DNA of 60,284 nucleotides from Actinomycetota bacterium. Its GTDB lineage: Bacteria > Actinomycetota > AC-67. The position numbers and the translations under genes are program-made. The notes beneath the pieces were generated by a model that saw nothing but the letters and a program-made list of their open reading frames with translations, searched no databases and was not told the DNA's origin. Below are positions 17,961 through 28,993 of this stretch, one piece after another (the stretch's first letter is position 1; every line of letters starts with the position of its first letter). The DNA is taken from assembly GCA_041658565.1 (NCBI GenBank), contig JBAZZY010000015.1:1-60284 (forward strand), read 5' to 3'.

Positions 17961-19327
17961 GACGCGTCGGGGTGTCCGCGCACGACGAGGGTTCCACCGG
18001 CGATTAGTCCACCGGCGATGATCAGTGCCACCTGGTTCTTGTCGGGGTGGAACCCGAATAGCGACAGTCCTCGTGCCGGCACGGCGGTCGCGATGCCCGC
18101 CGCGCCGAGTGCGCCGACGGAAAGCGCGCCTCGGACCAGCATGTGGACGGTGCCCATCACGCGTCCGCGGTGCTCGTCGTCGGTGCGCGCTTGCACCGCG
18201 CTCATCGCAACGATCAGGCTTACGCTGAACGCAGTGCCGAAGACTGCGGCGAGCAGGTAGCCGATCCACAGCACCGGGAACACGGCCATGAAGATCAGCA
18301 CACCTCCCATCACGAACAGCGAGATGCGCACCATCCATATGACGCCGCCGGGTGGTTTGAGTTGCGAGACGACGAAGCCGATCACCATGCCGGCCCCGAA
18401 CAGCCCCATCAGCCACCCGAAGCCCACGTCGCTGCCTCCAAGGGTCTGATGCACGTACCCGATGCCGAGTGCGAACAGCACGCCGCCGCCGAGCATCGCG
18501 ATCGTGACCGCGTATGCCAGCCGGCGCAGGAATGGTCTTTGCCGGATGTAGCGCGCGCCTTCGGCCATTGCTTCTCGGAAGTGCTCGATCTGAGAGCCGG
18601 GCTCTTGTGCGTGCTTCGGCAGGTGCAAGCGGCTGAGCAGGGCGGCGGAAACCAGGAACGTAGCCGCGTCGAAGACGAACGGGAAGGAGTAGGAGCGTTG
18701 GAAGAAGTAGTCCCCGTAAGCCCATGACGGGAAGTGCCCTCCCGCCCACGCCAAGCCGGCGAAGACGGGGCCGGACAGCGGGATGCCGGCGAAGGACGAT
18801 CCCATCACCAAAGCGTTGGCGGCTTCAAGTTGATCCTCGCGAACCACGTTGGGAACGGAAGCGTCGCGGGCCGGAAGGAACAGCAGCGCAAGGCATTCGG
18901 AGGCGAATGCGAACCCGTAAAGGGCTCCGATGTTGGGGACGAGGGGCACGGCTGCAATGACGGCGAAACGGGCGAGGTCGCTGTTGATCATGATGCGCTT
19001 TCGGTCCCAGCGGTCCGACAGCACTCCTCCGATCGGGGTAGCCAGGAACGATGGAAGCAGGCGCAGGATGAGGACGGCGGCCACCGCGGCGGGTTGGTTG
19101 GGAGCCAGCTCGCGCGCGGCCACGATGAACGCGAGTGTGCCGACCCAGTCGCCCAGCGCCGAAATCGCCTGCCCCCAGAACAACCGCCGGAAGTCGGGCA
19201 GGGCGAAGACCTCGCGGAACTTCTGGAGCGAAAGCCCGCCTTCCGGCAAGACCCCCGGAGGCCGGGGCAGGGAATCTCGCGCGCTCAGGTCCGGCGATTG
19301 TGATGGAATAGGGTTCTCGTCCGGCAC
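17957..19327 (-). CDS. MFS transporter
   Basis: Encodes about 456 residues from the GTG at 19327; the longest frame would start at 19462 and a shorter one at a TTG near 19250. About twelve membrane segments are visible. The loop between helices 2 and 3 has the MFS motif GGVLSDRWDRKR. The family resembles the enterobactin-exporter-like MFS group (FALPDFRRLFWGQAISALGDWVG start). The substrate is unknown. It is divergent from the plsY-lysC-asd group and convergent with the acyl-CoA ligase. Confidence 0.8.
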
Positions 19328-19415
19328 AGGAAGGTGCCGGGCCTCTCTGTCACGGAACCTGTCGAGCACGCATGGGACTGTATCGGCGCAGCGATGTACG
19401 AGTCCAGGGGGATCG

Positions 19416-20063
19416 GTGATCCGATCTCTCGGCTGGATCGCCGCCGCATTCGCGGCCGGCACGATTCCATCGCCCTATCTCGCGGCGTTCGTCGCCGGAC
19501 GCAAGGACGTCATCGAGGCAATGCGACGTCAGGATTCGCCTGGGGACGCTCACTTTCTCGTCGCCAAGCGGATGTCGAAGGCGTCGGGAATCGCGACGAT
19601 CATCCTGGACATGGCCAAAGGGTTCGCCCCGGCCTTGCTGGCCGTGCGCGCGGACCTTTCGCCTGCGATGGTGGCGCTCGTTGGAGTCGCGGCGGTGTCG
19701 GGCCACTCGTTCGCACCGTTCTTGCGGCGCGCGGGCGGCCGGGGACTGACGACGGCGGCCGGTGTTTCGCTCGTGGTGGTTCCTTGGGCGATGACGGCTG
19801 CCGGTGTCATTTCGGTCGTGGGAACGACAACCAAGCGAGGCGGGTTCGGCACGAGCGTGGGTTTCGGTCTTCTGCCGGTGTTCGCACTGGCCTTTGGGTA
19901 TCCGGCTGAGCTGGTGCTGATGACACTCGGCGTTGTGGCGCTCATCGCGATTCGCAGGCTGGAGGGGTTGGAGGAGGATCGCGCCGAGGGGGTTCCTCTC
20001 GGGCGGGCGATCCTTGGACGGTTGTTGTTTGATCTACCACGTGGTCGGGGGTCGGTTGGATGA
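19416..20063 (+). CDS. plsY: PlsY-like glycerol-3-phosphate acyltransferase
   Basis: Encodes 215 residues, polytopic, from GTG 19416 with AGGGGG upstream. PlsY transfers an acyl group from acyl phosphate to glycerol-3-phosphate in phospholipid synthesis. The family layout is recognisable: SPYLAAFVAG near the N-terminus, ILDMAKGFAPALLAV (the usual D-x-x-KG segment), and GHSFAPFL followed by AGGRGLTTAAG (the GGKG region). The usual GA-T-N motif of the first loop is degenerate (GDAHFLVAKRMSK), so it may be a divergent paralog. Its stop overlaps the lysC start by four bases. Confidence 0.7.
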   Translation: MIRSLGWIAAAFAAGTIPSPYLAAFVAGRKDVIEAMRRQDSPGDAHFLVAKRMSKASGIATIILDMAKGFAPALLAVRADLSPAMVALVGVAAVSGHSFAPFLRRAGGRGLTTAAGVSLVVVPWAMTAAGVISVVGTTTKRGGFGTSVGFGLLPVFALAFGYPAELVLMTLGVVALIAIRRLEGLEEDRAEGVPLGRAILGRLLFDLPRGRGSVG

Positions 20064-21304
20064 GTCTTATCGTGCAGAAGTTCGGCGGCACCTCCGTGGG
20101 CGATGCCGAGAAGATCAAGAATGTGGCGCGCAGGGTGGTGGCGACACGCGATGCGGGCAACGACGTCTGTGTTGTCGTTAGCGCAATGGGGCACACCACC
20201 GATGAGTTGATTGATCTCGCGGAGAAGATCTCGCCGACGCCGCCGGGCCGCGAGATGGACATGCTGTTGACGGCCGGCGAGCGGATCTCGATGGCTTTGC
20301 TGGCGATGGCTATTCACGAGTGCGGGCACGAGGCGATCTCGTTCACGGGTTCGCAGGCCGGCATCATCACCACCACCGAGCACGGCCGTGCCAAGATCGT
20401 CGAGGTGCGGGCGACCCGTCTACGGGAATCGCTCGACCAAGGCAAGATCGTGATCGTTGCGGGGTTTCAGGGCGTGTCGCAAACTTCCGACATCACGACG
20501 CTTGGGCGCGGCGGATCCGACACGACCGCCGTGGCGATCGCCGCGGCCCTGAATGCGGACGTATGCGAGATCTACACCGACGTCAAAGGCGTCTACACCG
20601 CCGATCCGCGGGTCGTTCCCGACGCGAAGTTGCTACACGCGGTGAGCTACGAGGAAATGCTCGAGATGGCCGCGTGCGGAGCGAAGGTTCTGATGGCTCG
20701 GTCGGTGGAGTACGCGCGCAACCACGGCGTGATCATTCGGGTGGCGTCGAGCTTCTCGGACGAACTCGGGACTTTTGTTAGAGAGGAAGACGAGCGTATG
20801 GAAAAGGCGATCATCTCCGGGGTGACGCACGACACCTCGGAAGCGAAAGTAACCGTGCTGGGAGTTCTGGACCGACCGGGGATCGCCGCGCGCCTGTTCC
20901 GCGCGATTGCCGACGACGGCATCAACGTGGACATGATCGTGCAGAACGTATCCACCAAGGGTCGCACCGACATTTCCTTCACGGTTCCGCGCACCGAGAT
21001 CGAGCGCGTGAAGGCGACGGTGGAGCCGATCGCCTCGGAACTGGGTTCCGAGGGAGTCGAGTACGACACGTCGGTGGCGAAGATCTCGCTGATCGGCGCC
21101 GGCATGAAGAGTCACCCCGGCGTCGCTGCCGAGATGTTCGAAACATTGTCAGCAGCCGGCGCCAACATCGAGATGATCTCGACCTCAACGATTCGCGTGT
21201 CGTGCGTCGTGCGCGAAGCCGACGTGGAGCGCTCGGTGCGCGCGCTGCACGACGCGTTCGGACTGTCTGAGGAAGCCGTCATCCGCGAGACACACCCATC
21301 CTGA
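20060..21304 (+). CDS. lysC: Aspartate kinase
   Basis: Encodes 414 residues, the usual length. It phosphorylates aspartate, the first step towards lysine, threonine and methionine. The kinase domain starts with KFGGTSVGDAEKI (from residue 7) and includes FTGSQAG, TLGRGGSDTTAVAIAA and YTDVKGVYTADPR. Two ACT domains follow (from about residue 265 and from about 345) and bind feedback inhibitors. An internal ATG at 20798 with its own ribosome site could give a separate ACT-only beta subunit, as known for other Gram-positive lysC genes. asd follows 19 bases downstream. Confidence 0.96.
   Translation: MSLIVQKFGGTSVGDAEKIKNVARRVVATRDAGNDVCVVVSAMGHTTDELIDLAEKISPTPPGREMDMLLTAGERISMALLAMAIHECGHEAISFTGSQAGIITTTEHGRAKIVEVRATRLRESLDQGKIVIVAGFQGVSQTSDITTLGRGGSDTTAVAIAAALNADVCEIYTDVKGVYTADPRVVPDAKLLHAVSYEEMLEMAACGAKVLMARSVEYARNHGVIIRVASSFSDELGTFVREEDERMEKAIISGVTHDTSEAKVTVLGVLDRPGIAARLFRAIADDGINVDMIVQNVSTKGRTDISFTVPRTEIERVKATVEPIASELGSEGVEYDTSVAKISLIGAGMKSHPGVAAEMFETLSAAGANIEMISTSTIRVSCVVREADVERSVRALHDAFGLSEEAVIRETHPS
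20781..20800 (+). promoter_or_regulatory. Internal ribosome site and start within lysC
   Basis: GAGAGGAAG (20781-20789) lies eight bases before an in-frame ATG (20798) that begins MEKAIISGVTHD, just before the ACT domains. This is where the beta subunit begins in alpha2beta2 aspartokinases, so a second product is plausible. Confidence 0.5.
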
Positions 21305-21323
21305 TTCGATTCAAGGGAGCATC

Positions 21324-22358
21324 ATGAGTGACAAGAACATCGCAGTCGTCGGTGCGACCGGAGCGGTCGGCCGTGAGTTCCTCCGAATCATGGAGGAGCG
21401 CAATGTGCCCCTCGCTTCATTACGCCCGATCGCAAGCCCGCGTAGTGCCGGTAAGACGGTGCCGTTCCGCGGTGAAGACCTGCCCGTCACCGTGATCGAC
21501 GAGTCCGCGTTCGACGGGATCGACATCGCTATCTGGGACACGCCCGACGAAGTCGCGCTTGAGTGGGTTCCGCGTCTGCGCGACAAACTCGTGTCGGTCG
21601 ACAAGTCGGCGGCCTTTCGACTGGACGACGACGTGCCGCTGGTGATCCCCGAGATCAACCCCGATGCGGCGCGCACACACACCGGGATCGTGTCGAACCC
21701 GAACTGCACGATGACGACGATGATCATGCCGCTGGCCCCGCTTCACCGCGCGGCGACCGCGCGCCGCATCATCTGCTCCAGCTATCAGTCGGTGTCGGGC
21801 GCCGGCGTCGACGGCGTTGCGGACCTGTATGACCAACTCGAGGCGTTGACGCCTGATCGCGACGCGGTGCGTCGCGGAAGAGTGAACCTGCCGCCGGGAC
21901 GCGCGTTCAAGCACCCGATCGCGTTCAACGTGATTCCTCATGTCGGCGGTTTCGACGATCTCGGCCGCACCAGCGAGGAGCGTCGCGTGTCGGCCGAGAC
22001 GCAGAAGATCCTGGACGCGCGCATCGAGATCTTCGCGACCACGGTGCGCGTCCCGACCATCGCCGGCCACGGCATCAGCGCGTGGGTCGAGTTCGAGCGT
22101 CCGATCGAAGCGGCGGAGGCGCGCGCGATTCTGGAGGCCGCTGCAGGCGTGATCGTGCACGACGACCCTTCGACGTTCAGTTACCCGACGCCGTTGCAGG
22201 CAGCAGGCCGCGATAAGGCGATCGTAGGGCGAATCCGCAACGACCCTGAGAACGTGCACGCATTGGGCTTCTTCTCCGCGTGCGACAATTTGCGCAAGGG
22301 TGCGGCCCTCAACGCAATTCAGATCGTCGAGTTGCTGATCGCAGAGAATCTCGCGTAG
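21324..22358 (+). CDS. asd: Aspartate-semialdehyde dehydrogenase
   Basis: Encodes 344 residues. It reduces aspartyl phosphate with NADPH, the second step of the aspartate pathway. The N-terminal nucleotide-binding motif VVGATGAVGREFLRIM, the catalytic Cys128 in SNPNCTMTT, and the C-terminal VRVPTIAGHGISAWVEF region with the active-site His are all visible. It directly follows lysC, with AAGGGAG ahead of the ATG, and ends nine bases from the convergent eis-like gene. Confidence 0.95.
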   Translation: MSDKNIAVVGATGAVGREFLRIMEERNVPLASLRPIASPRSAGKTVPFRGEDLPVTVIDESAFDGIDIAIWDTPDEVALEWVPRLRDKLVSVDKSAAFRLDDDVPLVIPEINPDAARTHTGIVSNPNCTMTTMIMPLAPLHRAATARRIICSSYQSVSGAGVDGVADLYDQLEALTPDRDAVRRGRVNLPPGRAFKHPIAFNVIPHVGGFDDLGRTSEERRVSAETQKILDARIEIFATTVRVPTIAGHGISAWVEFERPIEAAEARAILEAAAGVIVHDDPSTFSYPTPLQAAGRDKAIVGRIRNDPENVHALGFFSACDNLRKGAALNAIQIVELLIAENLA

Positions 22359-22367
22359 CGCGCCGGC

Positions 22368-23552
22368 TCAATAGAAGTCGGCGATCCAGGGCGTCGGGCC
22401 GGCAAAGATCAGTCCGAGTGCTTCGAGCGCTTCGGGAGTGGCAGTCAGTCCTCCCGTGCGCACAGCGTTGTGCGCGCTCTGAAGACTCGTCCAGATGGAC
22501 GCGCAAGCGGATGCATCCACGACTGCCTCGGCCTCGGACGCGCGCGCGACCTTCGCTCGTCCGTCGGTGACCACGATCTCCCACGGTCCTTCGTTCTCGG
22601 GAAATAGTGGATCTTCGACGCGAAGAGTCACGCGCGCGACGGCGAGCGGGTTGTAGCCGCGCGCCTCGATCGCCGCGGGAACATCGAGCAGTCGGACCAT
22701 CCAGCGAAACGAACCCTCCGGCTCAACGGAGTCCTCGCCGGTGAGGTTGCCGAGCAATTCCACCGGAGGCCCCACCCACTCGATGCCGCTGCACGTCGAG
22801 CGGTGCATCGCCGCAAGACCCAGGAGCGCGCGCGCCGCATTCGGAGTGGTCCAGAACAGATCGCGGCACGAGAGCACGGATCGCCACTCGCCGGCGTTCG
22901 GGCGCGTCAACTCGTAGACCATCCACCCGGTGATCTCGCCGTGTTCGCGCGTGAGGTAGGTGTATTGCGGCCCTTCGAACGCCGTGAGCACGCGGCGCTC
23001 CCACCATTCGCGATCGCGCGCCACCAACCCGTTGGTCGTGATTGCGAAGTGCTCGTACGCGGTCATCAACTCGTCCAGAGACGAGGGGTCGAAGGGCTCG
23101 AGAACCGCCGATGAGTTCGCGCGCGCCGGCAGATCGCCGAGTGACGCCTTCCACCGTGTGCGCACTCCTCCGAATCCGTAGCCCAGGCGCGCATAGACCG
23201 GAACCGTTGCCGGGTACAGCGACGAGATCGGGCTGCCCTCAGCGCGCTTCTCGGCGAGTGCCGCGCGCATCAGTGCCGTGGCGACGCCGCGTCCGCGCGC
23301 CTCGGGTGCGACCGCGACCGACGCGATGCCGGTCGCCGGCACAGCGCGTCCGCCGTAGTAGTGCCCCAGTGGGAACGCGCGCAAGACGCCGACCGTCGAG
23401 GCGCCGTCTTGGGCGACGCGCCAGTGCGCAGGGTCGAACCATTCGCGCATTCGCTGCTGCCAGGACGGCGGGGTGTTAAAAGCCTGAGTGTTGAGTCCGA
23501 TGACGGCGTCGAGATCGGCCGGCTTGGCCGCACGGATCCGCAGAGAACTCAT
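22368..23552 (-). CDS. Eis-family GNAT N-acetyltransferase
   Basis: Encodes 394 residues, matching the Eis layout: a GNAT domain, a second GNAT-like domain and a C-terminal SCP2-like domain. The acetyl-CoA loop is VAPEARGRGVATAL (81-94). Tyr120 in LYPATVPVYARLGYG matches the catalytic acid, and the protein ends in an aromatic residue (ADFY), as required when the C-terminal carboxylate helps catalysis. Mycobacterial Eis acetylates amines, including aminoglycosides. The natural substrate here is unknown, so I give no symbol. Confidence 0.85.
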   Translation of the reverse strand: MSSLRIRAAKPADLDAVIGLNTQAFNTPPSWQQRMREWFDPAHWRVAQDGASTVGVLRAFPLGHYYGGRAVPATGIASVAVAPEARGRGVATALMRAALAEKRAEGSPISSLYPATVPVYARLGYGFGGVRTRWKASLGDLPARANSSAVLEPFDPSSLDELMTAYEHFAITTNGLVARDREWWERRVLTAFEGPQYTYLTREHGEITGWMVYELTRPNAGEWRSVLSCRDLFWTTPNAARALLGLAAMHRSTCSGIEWVGPPVELLGNLTGEDSVEPEGSFRWMVRLLDVPAAIEARGYNPLAVARVTLRVEDPLFPENEGPWEIVVTDGRAKVARASEAEAVVDASACASIWTSLQSAHNAVRTGGLTATPEALEALGLIFAGPTPWIADFY

Positions 23553-23641
23553 GGCGCCCGGACCTTAACATGGTCCCGGCCCCGGCCAGGATGTCTTTTC
23601 GCGTTTGCAGGAACCGGGGCATGTGCGGCGAATGGGTCCGC

Positions 23642-25258
23642 ATGAGACGCCTGCCGATTCTCCTCATCCTGGTCGCGGCTTCCTTGGCCGTGATCCCCGC
23701 GCGCGCCGACGGTCCCGCGCGCACCGACGCCATGGTCCCCATGAGCGACGGCGTAAGACTCGAAGCCACTGTGTACTTGCCATCGGGGACCCCCTGGGGG
23801 GCGGAACTGCCGCTCGTCGTGCGCCAGCACGGGGGAGGCTCGACCAAGGACAACCCATACGACACCGGCTACGGCATGAAGTTCGTCGAGACCGGGGACT
23901 TCGCGCTGCTGATGTACTCGGCGCGCGGGCACGGCAATTCGGGTGGCATCTTTGACTTCTTTGGTGAGCGCTCGACCCAGGACTTCTCCGAGGTGCTCGA
24001 TTGGGTGGCGCGCACCTTTGGCACCAAGATCGACACGAACAATGTCGGAGTGTCGGGGTACTCGCAAGGCGGCGGCGGGTCCTTGCTGCCGGCCGAGCGT
24101 GACGCGCGCGTGAAGGCCGTCGCAGCCGGCCAGACATTTGCCGACTTGAACGAGGCTCTCAACCCGAACGACTGCTTCAAGTTCTCCTTCGCGACCGGCA
24201 TCTTCGCCGCCGCGTACACGGTCGCGGGCGCGCGCGTTGACGACACGCTCGCGGGGCGCTGGGGCGCTCAGTTCTACACCGACACCGAAGACGTCGGCGC
24301 GCCGCCGGTGCAGCCATCCACCACCGACGAGTTGCGCGCGCGCTCTCCGGTCGAAGGCATCGGCGCGCTAGTCGAGAGACGCGTGCCTGTCTTCTGGACC
24401 CAAGCGTGGGAAGACCAACTCTTCCCGGGCGATCATCCCGAGCGCATCTTGTCGGTGCTCGAGGCGCAAGGCATTCCCGTGCACTACTGGTTCTCCTCCG
24501 GCGGTCACGCGGTCGGCGGCGACTTCCCCGCAGAGGTCGCGGCGCGTGAGACCGCAATGCTGGATTGGTTCGACGAGTTTCTGCGCGGCGTCGATCACGG
24601 GTTCACTACCGGTCCGAAGGTGGACTACTGGCGCCGCACCGAAGCAGGGCGGCCGGGAACGTGGGTGGCCGACAGCGCAGACGAGTGGCCGATTCCCGGC
24701 GGTGCCGAGCGCGCGCTTTTCCCCCGCTCTGACGCCGCACTCGCGGCCGAACCCGAAGCCGGCGACACCGCCGTCGGGACGATTGCGAACGACTTCGCGA
24801 GCCTCAACGTCGCGAACGACTCGATCACCAAGGAGATCGCCGGGAACATCCCCGGCATGGGCGACGTGCTGACGCAGATCCCCGAGGACCAGAACTCAAC
24901 GGCCGCAGTCACGTTCACGAGCGCGCCGGTCGAAGGCGGCTTCGAGGTGACGGGCGCGCCGATCGTGGACGTTCGCTACGCGACCACCGCGACGCGCGCC
25001 ATGCAGCTTGACGCCAAAGTGTGGGATCTGAGCGATGCCGGCGCGCAACTCGTGTGGCGAGGATGCAGTTCGGTGGAATCCCCTGCCGCGTCGGGAACCG
25101 CGAGCGTCAAACTCTGGCCGAACTCGCATCGTTTCGAGCCCGGCCATCGCATTGCGCTGACGATTGCGGCTGTGGACTTCCCGGTGTTCAAACCGGAATC
25201 CGAACCGTCGCAGACGACGCTCATCGCAGGCACGCGGCTGATGCTCCCGGAGGTGTGA
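23642..25258 (+). CDS. Secreted CocE/NonD (S15-type) alpha/beta hydrolase
   Basis: Encodes 538 residues from ATG 23642, which starts a signal peptide (MRRLPILLILVAASLAVIPARA). The alpha/beta hydrolase nucleophile is Ser141 in GVSGYSQGG. The acid is probably the Asp in WEDQLFPG and the base the His in SSGGHAVGG. The C-terminal part (about 390-538) is the jelly-roll domain of the X-Pro dipeptidyl-peptidase/CocE group. It should act outside the membrane on esters or peptides. It is divergent from the eis-like gene. A strong hairpin 38 bases after its stop may end the transcript. Confidence 0.85.
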   Translation: MRRLPILLILVAASLAVIPARADGPARTDAMVPMSDGVRLEATVYLPSGTPWGAELPLVVRQHGGGSTKDNPYDTGYGMKFVETGDFALLMYSARGHGNSGGIFDFFGERSTQDFSEVLDWVARTFGTKIDTNNVGVSGYSQGGGGSLLPAERDARVKAVAAGQTFADLNEALNPNDCFKFSFATGIFAAAYTVAGARVDDTLAGRWGAQFYTDTEDVGAPPVQPSTTDELRARSPVEGIGALVERRVPVFWTQAWEDQLFPGDHPERILSVLEAQGIPVHYWFSSGGHAVGGDFPAEVAARETAMLDWFDEFLRGVDHGFTTGPKVDYWRRTEAGRPGTWVADSADEWPIPGGAERALFPRSDAALAAEPEAGDTAVGTIANDFASLNVANDSITKEIAGNIPGMGDVLTQIPEDQNSTAAVTFTSAPVEGGFEVTGAPIVDVRYATTATRAMQLDAKVWDLSDAGAQLVWRGCSSVESPAASGTASVKLWPNSHRFEPGHRIALTIAAVDFPVFKPESEPSQTTLIAGTRLMLPEV

Positions 25259-25296
25259 GCCGTCAAGGCGCCGGGGCGGGGTGTGTGCTCTCGGCG

Positions 25297-25335
25297 ACTC
25301 GCGCTCAGCGCAAATCATTTGCGCCCCGCGCGAGT
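25297..25335. terminator. Large perfect stem-loop after the hydrolase gene
   Basis: ACTCGCGC (25297-25304) pairs with GCGCGAGT (25328-25335), and GCGCAAAT (25308-25315) pairs with ATTTGCGC (25317-25324). The two stems are separated by symmetric three-base gaps. GTGTGC and GCACAC further out can extend it. It has no T tract, so it is a terminator-like or transcript-end-protecting structure, or possibly a DNA-binding palindrome. Confidence 0.5.
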
Positions 25336-25447
25336 AGTGGCACACGATCGGGGCAAGTGCGGGCGGTGACCGTAGATGGGAACGCGCCCAGAAGTCGAGC
25401 GTTTCCGCCGATGCTGCCAGCGGCTGCGGAGAGGAAGTGTTGAAGGC

Positions 25448-26299
25448 GTGAGGCGGGGAATCTGCGCCGCAGTTGTCGTTGCCATGATCATTCCCGCCTG
25501 CGGGAACCGGACGCAGGGTGGCGACGGCGGTAGTGCGGGCGCGCCCAGGAGCACGGCACAAACGCCTTCCGCGGCGTTGCCGGGTGGCACTCCGTCGTCC
25601 AGTGCGTCGTCCAGTGCGTCGGTCGGTGCCCCGGTCGCATCCACGAGGAGCGTGAGCAAGACGCCGAGGGGCGTTCCTGTGGCTCTGCGCCCTCCGGTGG
25701 CTGGCGAATATCGCATTCAAGAGACGGCGACGTTGAAAGCGTCCGATCCGGACAACTCGGCGGAGCCCAGCCAAAGGGAGTACACACTCCGGGTGCTCCA
25801 GGCGGATCGTCGTGGGAACGGGTATTCCCAACGGCAGTCCACTTTGGAGGGAGAGCACGGTGCCTCCGCAACGCTGGTTGAGTATTCCTGGACGCCGGAG
25901 GCGTGGGCCATGACGGCAGTTAAGGCCGGGAACGGTGACTGGTGCCGCCTCCAGGTTCCGGCGCTGGTTCTTCAAGGCCCGCTTGTCGTGGGCAAACGCT
26001 GGACTGTCCAAAAGCCCGACCCGCGTGCGGACGGCACGCCCGGCTACCAGCAGAGTCCAAAGGAACCCGATGGCCCGGTAGCCGTCCGGATCCTTCGGCG
26101 CGAGAACGTGATGTTCCGCGGCAAGAACAGGGCCTGCTTTGTCGTTCGCTCGACGTTCAGCGGAAAGAACACTGCCGGTCAAGAGATGACGAAGGTCGGC
26201 CTGCACTGGTTCGACCCGCAACTCGGTTTGATGCTGCGCTGGTCGGACGAGTACCGGTTCCGTGAAGGGGTCGGGACGATCAGCAACGTTCTGCTGTAG
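25448..26299 (+). CDS. Lipoprotein of unknown function
   Basis: Encodes 283 residues from GTG 25448. The start is set by the lipoprotein signal: VRRGICAAVVVAMIIPAC with a lipobox Cys near residue 18. A Ser/Ala/Pro-rich linker follows, then a folded part from PPVAGEYRIQE to HWFDPQLGLMLRW. It shares its layout with the membrane-anchored protein at 1728-2537. No catalytic motif is seen. The 189 bases before it contain only the hairpin at 25297. It precedes the mntA-hepT pair but is separated from it by 114 bases, so it is probably not part of that operon. Confidence 0.68.
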   Translation: MRRGICAAVVVAMIIPACGNRTQGGDGGSAGAPRSTAQTPSAALPGGTPSSSASSSASVGAPVASTRSVSKTPRGVPVALRPPVAGEYRIQETATLKASDPDNSAEPSQREYTLRVLQADRRGNGYSQRQSTLEGEHGASATLVEYSWTPEAWAMTAVKAGNGDWCRLQVPALVLQGPLVVGKRWTVQKPDPRADGTPGYQQSPKEPDGPVAVRILRRENVMFRGKNRACFVVRSTFSGKNTAGQEMTKVGLHWFDPQLGLMLRWSDEYRFREGVGTISNVLL

Positions 26300-26335
26300 A
26301 ACTCGGGAGCGCCGGTCACGGCAACGCGGACCAGT

Positions 26336-26345
26336 GTTTCGAAAC
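26336..26345. promoter_or_regulatory. Palindrome GTTTCGAAAC upstream of mntA-hepT
   Basis: A perfect ten-base palindrome lies 32 bases upstream of the TAGACT -10-like element (26377-26382). It could be an operator of the toxin-antitoxin promoter. This rests on position and symmetry only. Confidence 0.3.
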
Positions 26346-26391
26346 GGAGAGTGCCTAACCGCATCGTTCTTCCGGGTAGACTGCGAGGGTC

Positions 26392-26421
26392 ATGTCCAGT
26401 CGTCGCTTGACCTATGCCTGA
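26392..26421 (+). CDS. Possible 9-residue leader ORF overlapping mntA start
   Basis: ATG 26392 lies nine bases after TAGACT (26377-26382), a good -10 element, and encodes MSSRRLTYA followed by a stop that overlaps the first codons of mntA (ATG 26414). mntA has no Shine-Dalgarno sequence of its own. Ribosomes entering on this leader could therefore reinitiate at mntA. There is no evidence for the peptide beyond this layout. Confidence 0.3.
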   Translation: MSSRRLTYA

Positions 26422-26707
26422 CCTCGAAACCCTGCGACGCCATCTCCGGGCTGAGGGGCCGCGCTTGGAGCGGGACTACGGCGTCATTATGCTCGGCATC
26501 TTTGGATCCTACGCCCGTGGCAACCAACGCGAGGGCAGCGACCTCGACCTCCTCGTGAAGTTCAATGCCCCTATCGGCCTCATACGATTCATCAAGCTGG
26601 AGAACGAACTCTCCGACCTGCTCGGCGTCAAGGTGGACCTCGTCGTGAGAGACGCTTTGAAGCCCCGCATCGGGGAACGCATTCTTCAGGAATTGCTGCC
26701 ATCGTGA
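26414..26707 (+). CDS. mntA: MntA-type nucleotidyltransferase antitoxin
   Basis: Encodes 97 residues, a stand-alone minimal nucleotidyltransferase. The motif GSYARGNQREGSDLDLLV carries the GSxxRG loop and the Asp pair that binds metal and NTP; a third acidic residue lies in VKVDLVV. MntA antitoxins neutralise HepT by adding AMP units to it. The stop overlaps the hepT start by four bases (GTGA), the usual coupling. There is no ribosome site just upstream; a short leader ORF may provide it. Confidence 0.9.
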   Translation: MPDLETLRRHLRAEGPRLERDYGVIMLGIFGSYARGNQREGSDLDLLVKFNAPIGLIRFIKLENELSDLLGVKVDLVVRDALKPRIGERILQELLPS

Positions 26708-27051
26708 TCCGCGAGATCCGCGACTACCTGAACGACCTGGTCGAGGCAGCCGAGCGGGCCATCGAGTTCACCGAAGCGATGACTTACAAGGGTTTCTCGA
26801 AAGACGAGAAGACCGTCTACGCGGTCGTCCGCGCAATCGAGGTCATGGGCGAAGCGGTCAAGAACATCCCGGGCGAGGTGCGAGATGCGTATCCTGCGAT
26901 CCCGTGGCGTGAGATGGCCGGCATGCGGGACAAGCTCATCCATGAGTATTTCGGCGTCGATCGATCCATCGTGTGGCAGACAGTCCGAGAGGATATCCCG
27001 CAGCTCCTTCCCCTGCTGCGCGTGCTTCGAAGCAACGAAACCCCCGGGTAG
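26704..27051 (+). CDS. hepT: HepT-type HEPN toxin (DUF86)
   Basis: Encodes 115 residues, all-helical. The active motif R-DKLI-H-E-Y (RX4HXY) is intact within MRDKLIHEYFGVD, so a functional RNase toxin is likely. The helix VYAVVRAIEVMGEAVKNIP is the other family hallmark. GTG 26704 overlaps the mntA stop. The pair has far fewer GCGCGC sites than its neighbours, hinting at acquisition. It converges on typA. Confidence 0.92.
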   Translation: MIREIRDYLNDLVEAAERAIEFTEAMTYKGFSKDEKTVYAVVRAIEVMGEAVKNIPGEVRDAYPAIPWREMAGMRDKLIHEYFGVDRSIVWQTVREDIPQLLPLLRVLRSNETPG

Positions 27052-27090
27052 ACGGCGGTCCGAGACCGCGGGTCTAGAGGCTGGCGCGCG

Positions 27091-28917
<1,827 letters not shown>

Positions 28918-28993
28918 AGGAGTGAGAAAAAAGGGGGTCGGGGACCGGGCTCTTATGTTACCGGGCGCGCGCCCCGCGCGCTTTCGGGGGTTC

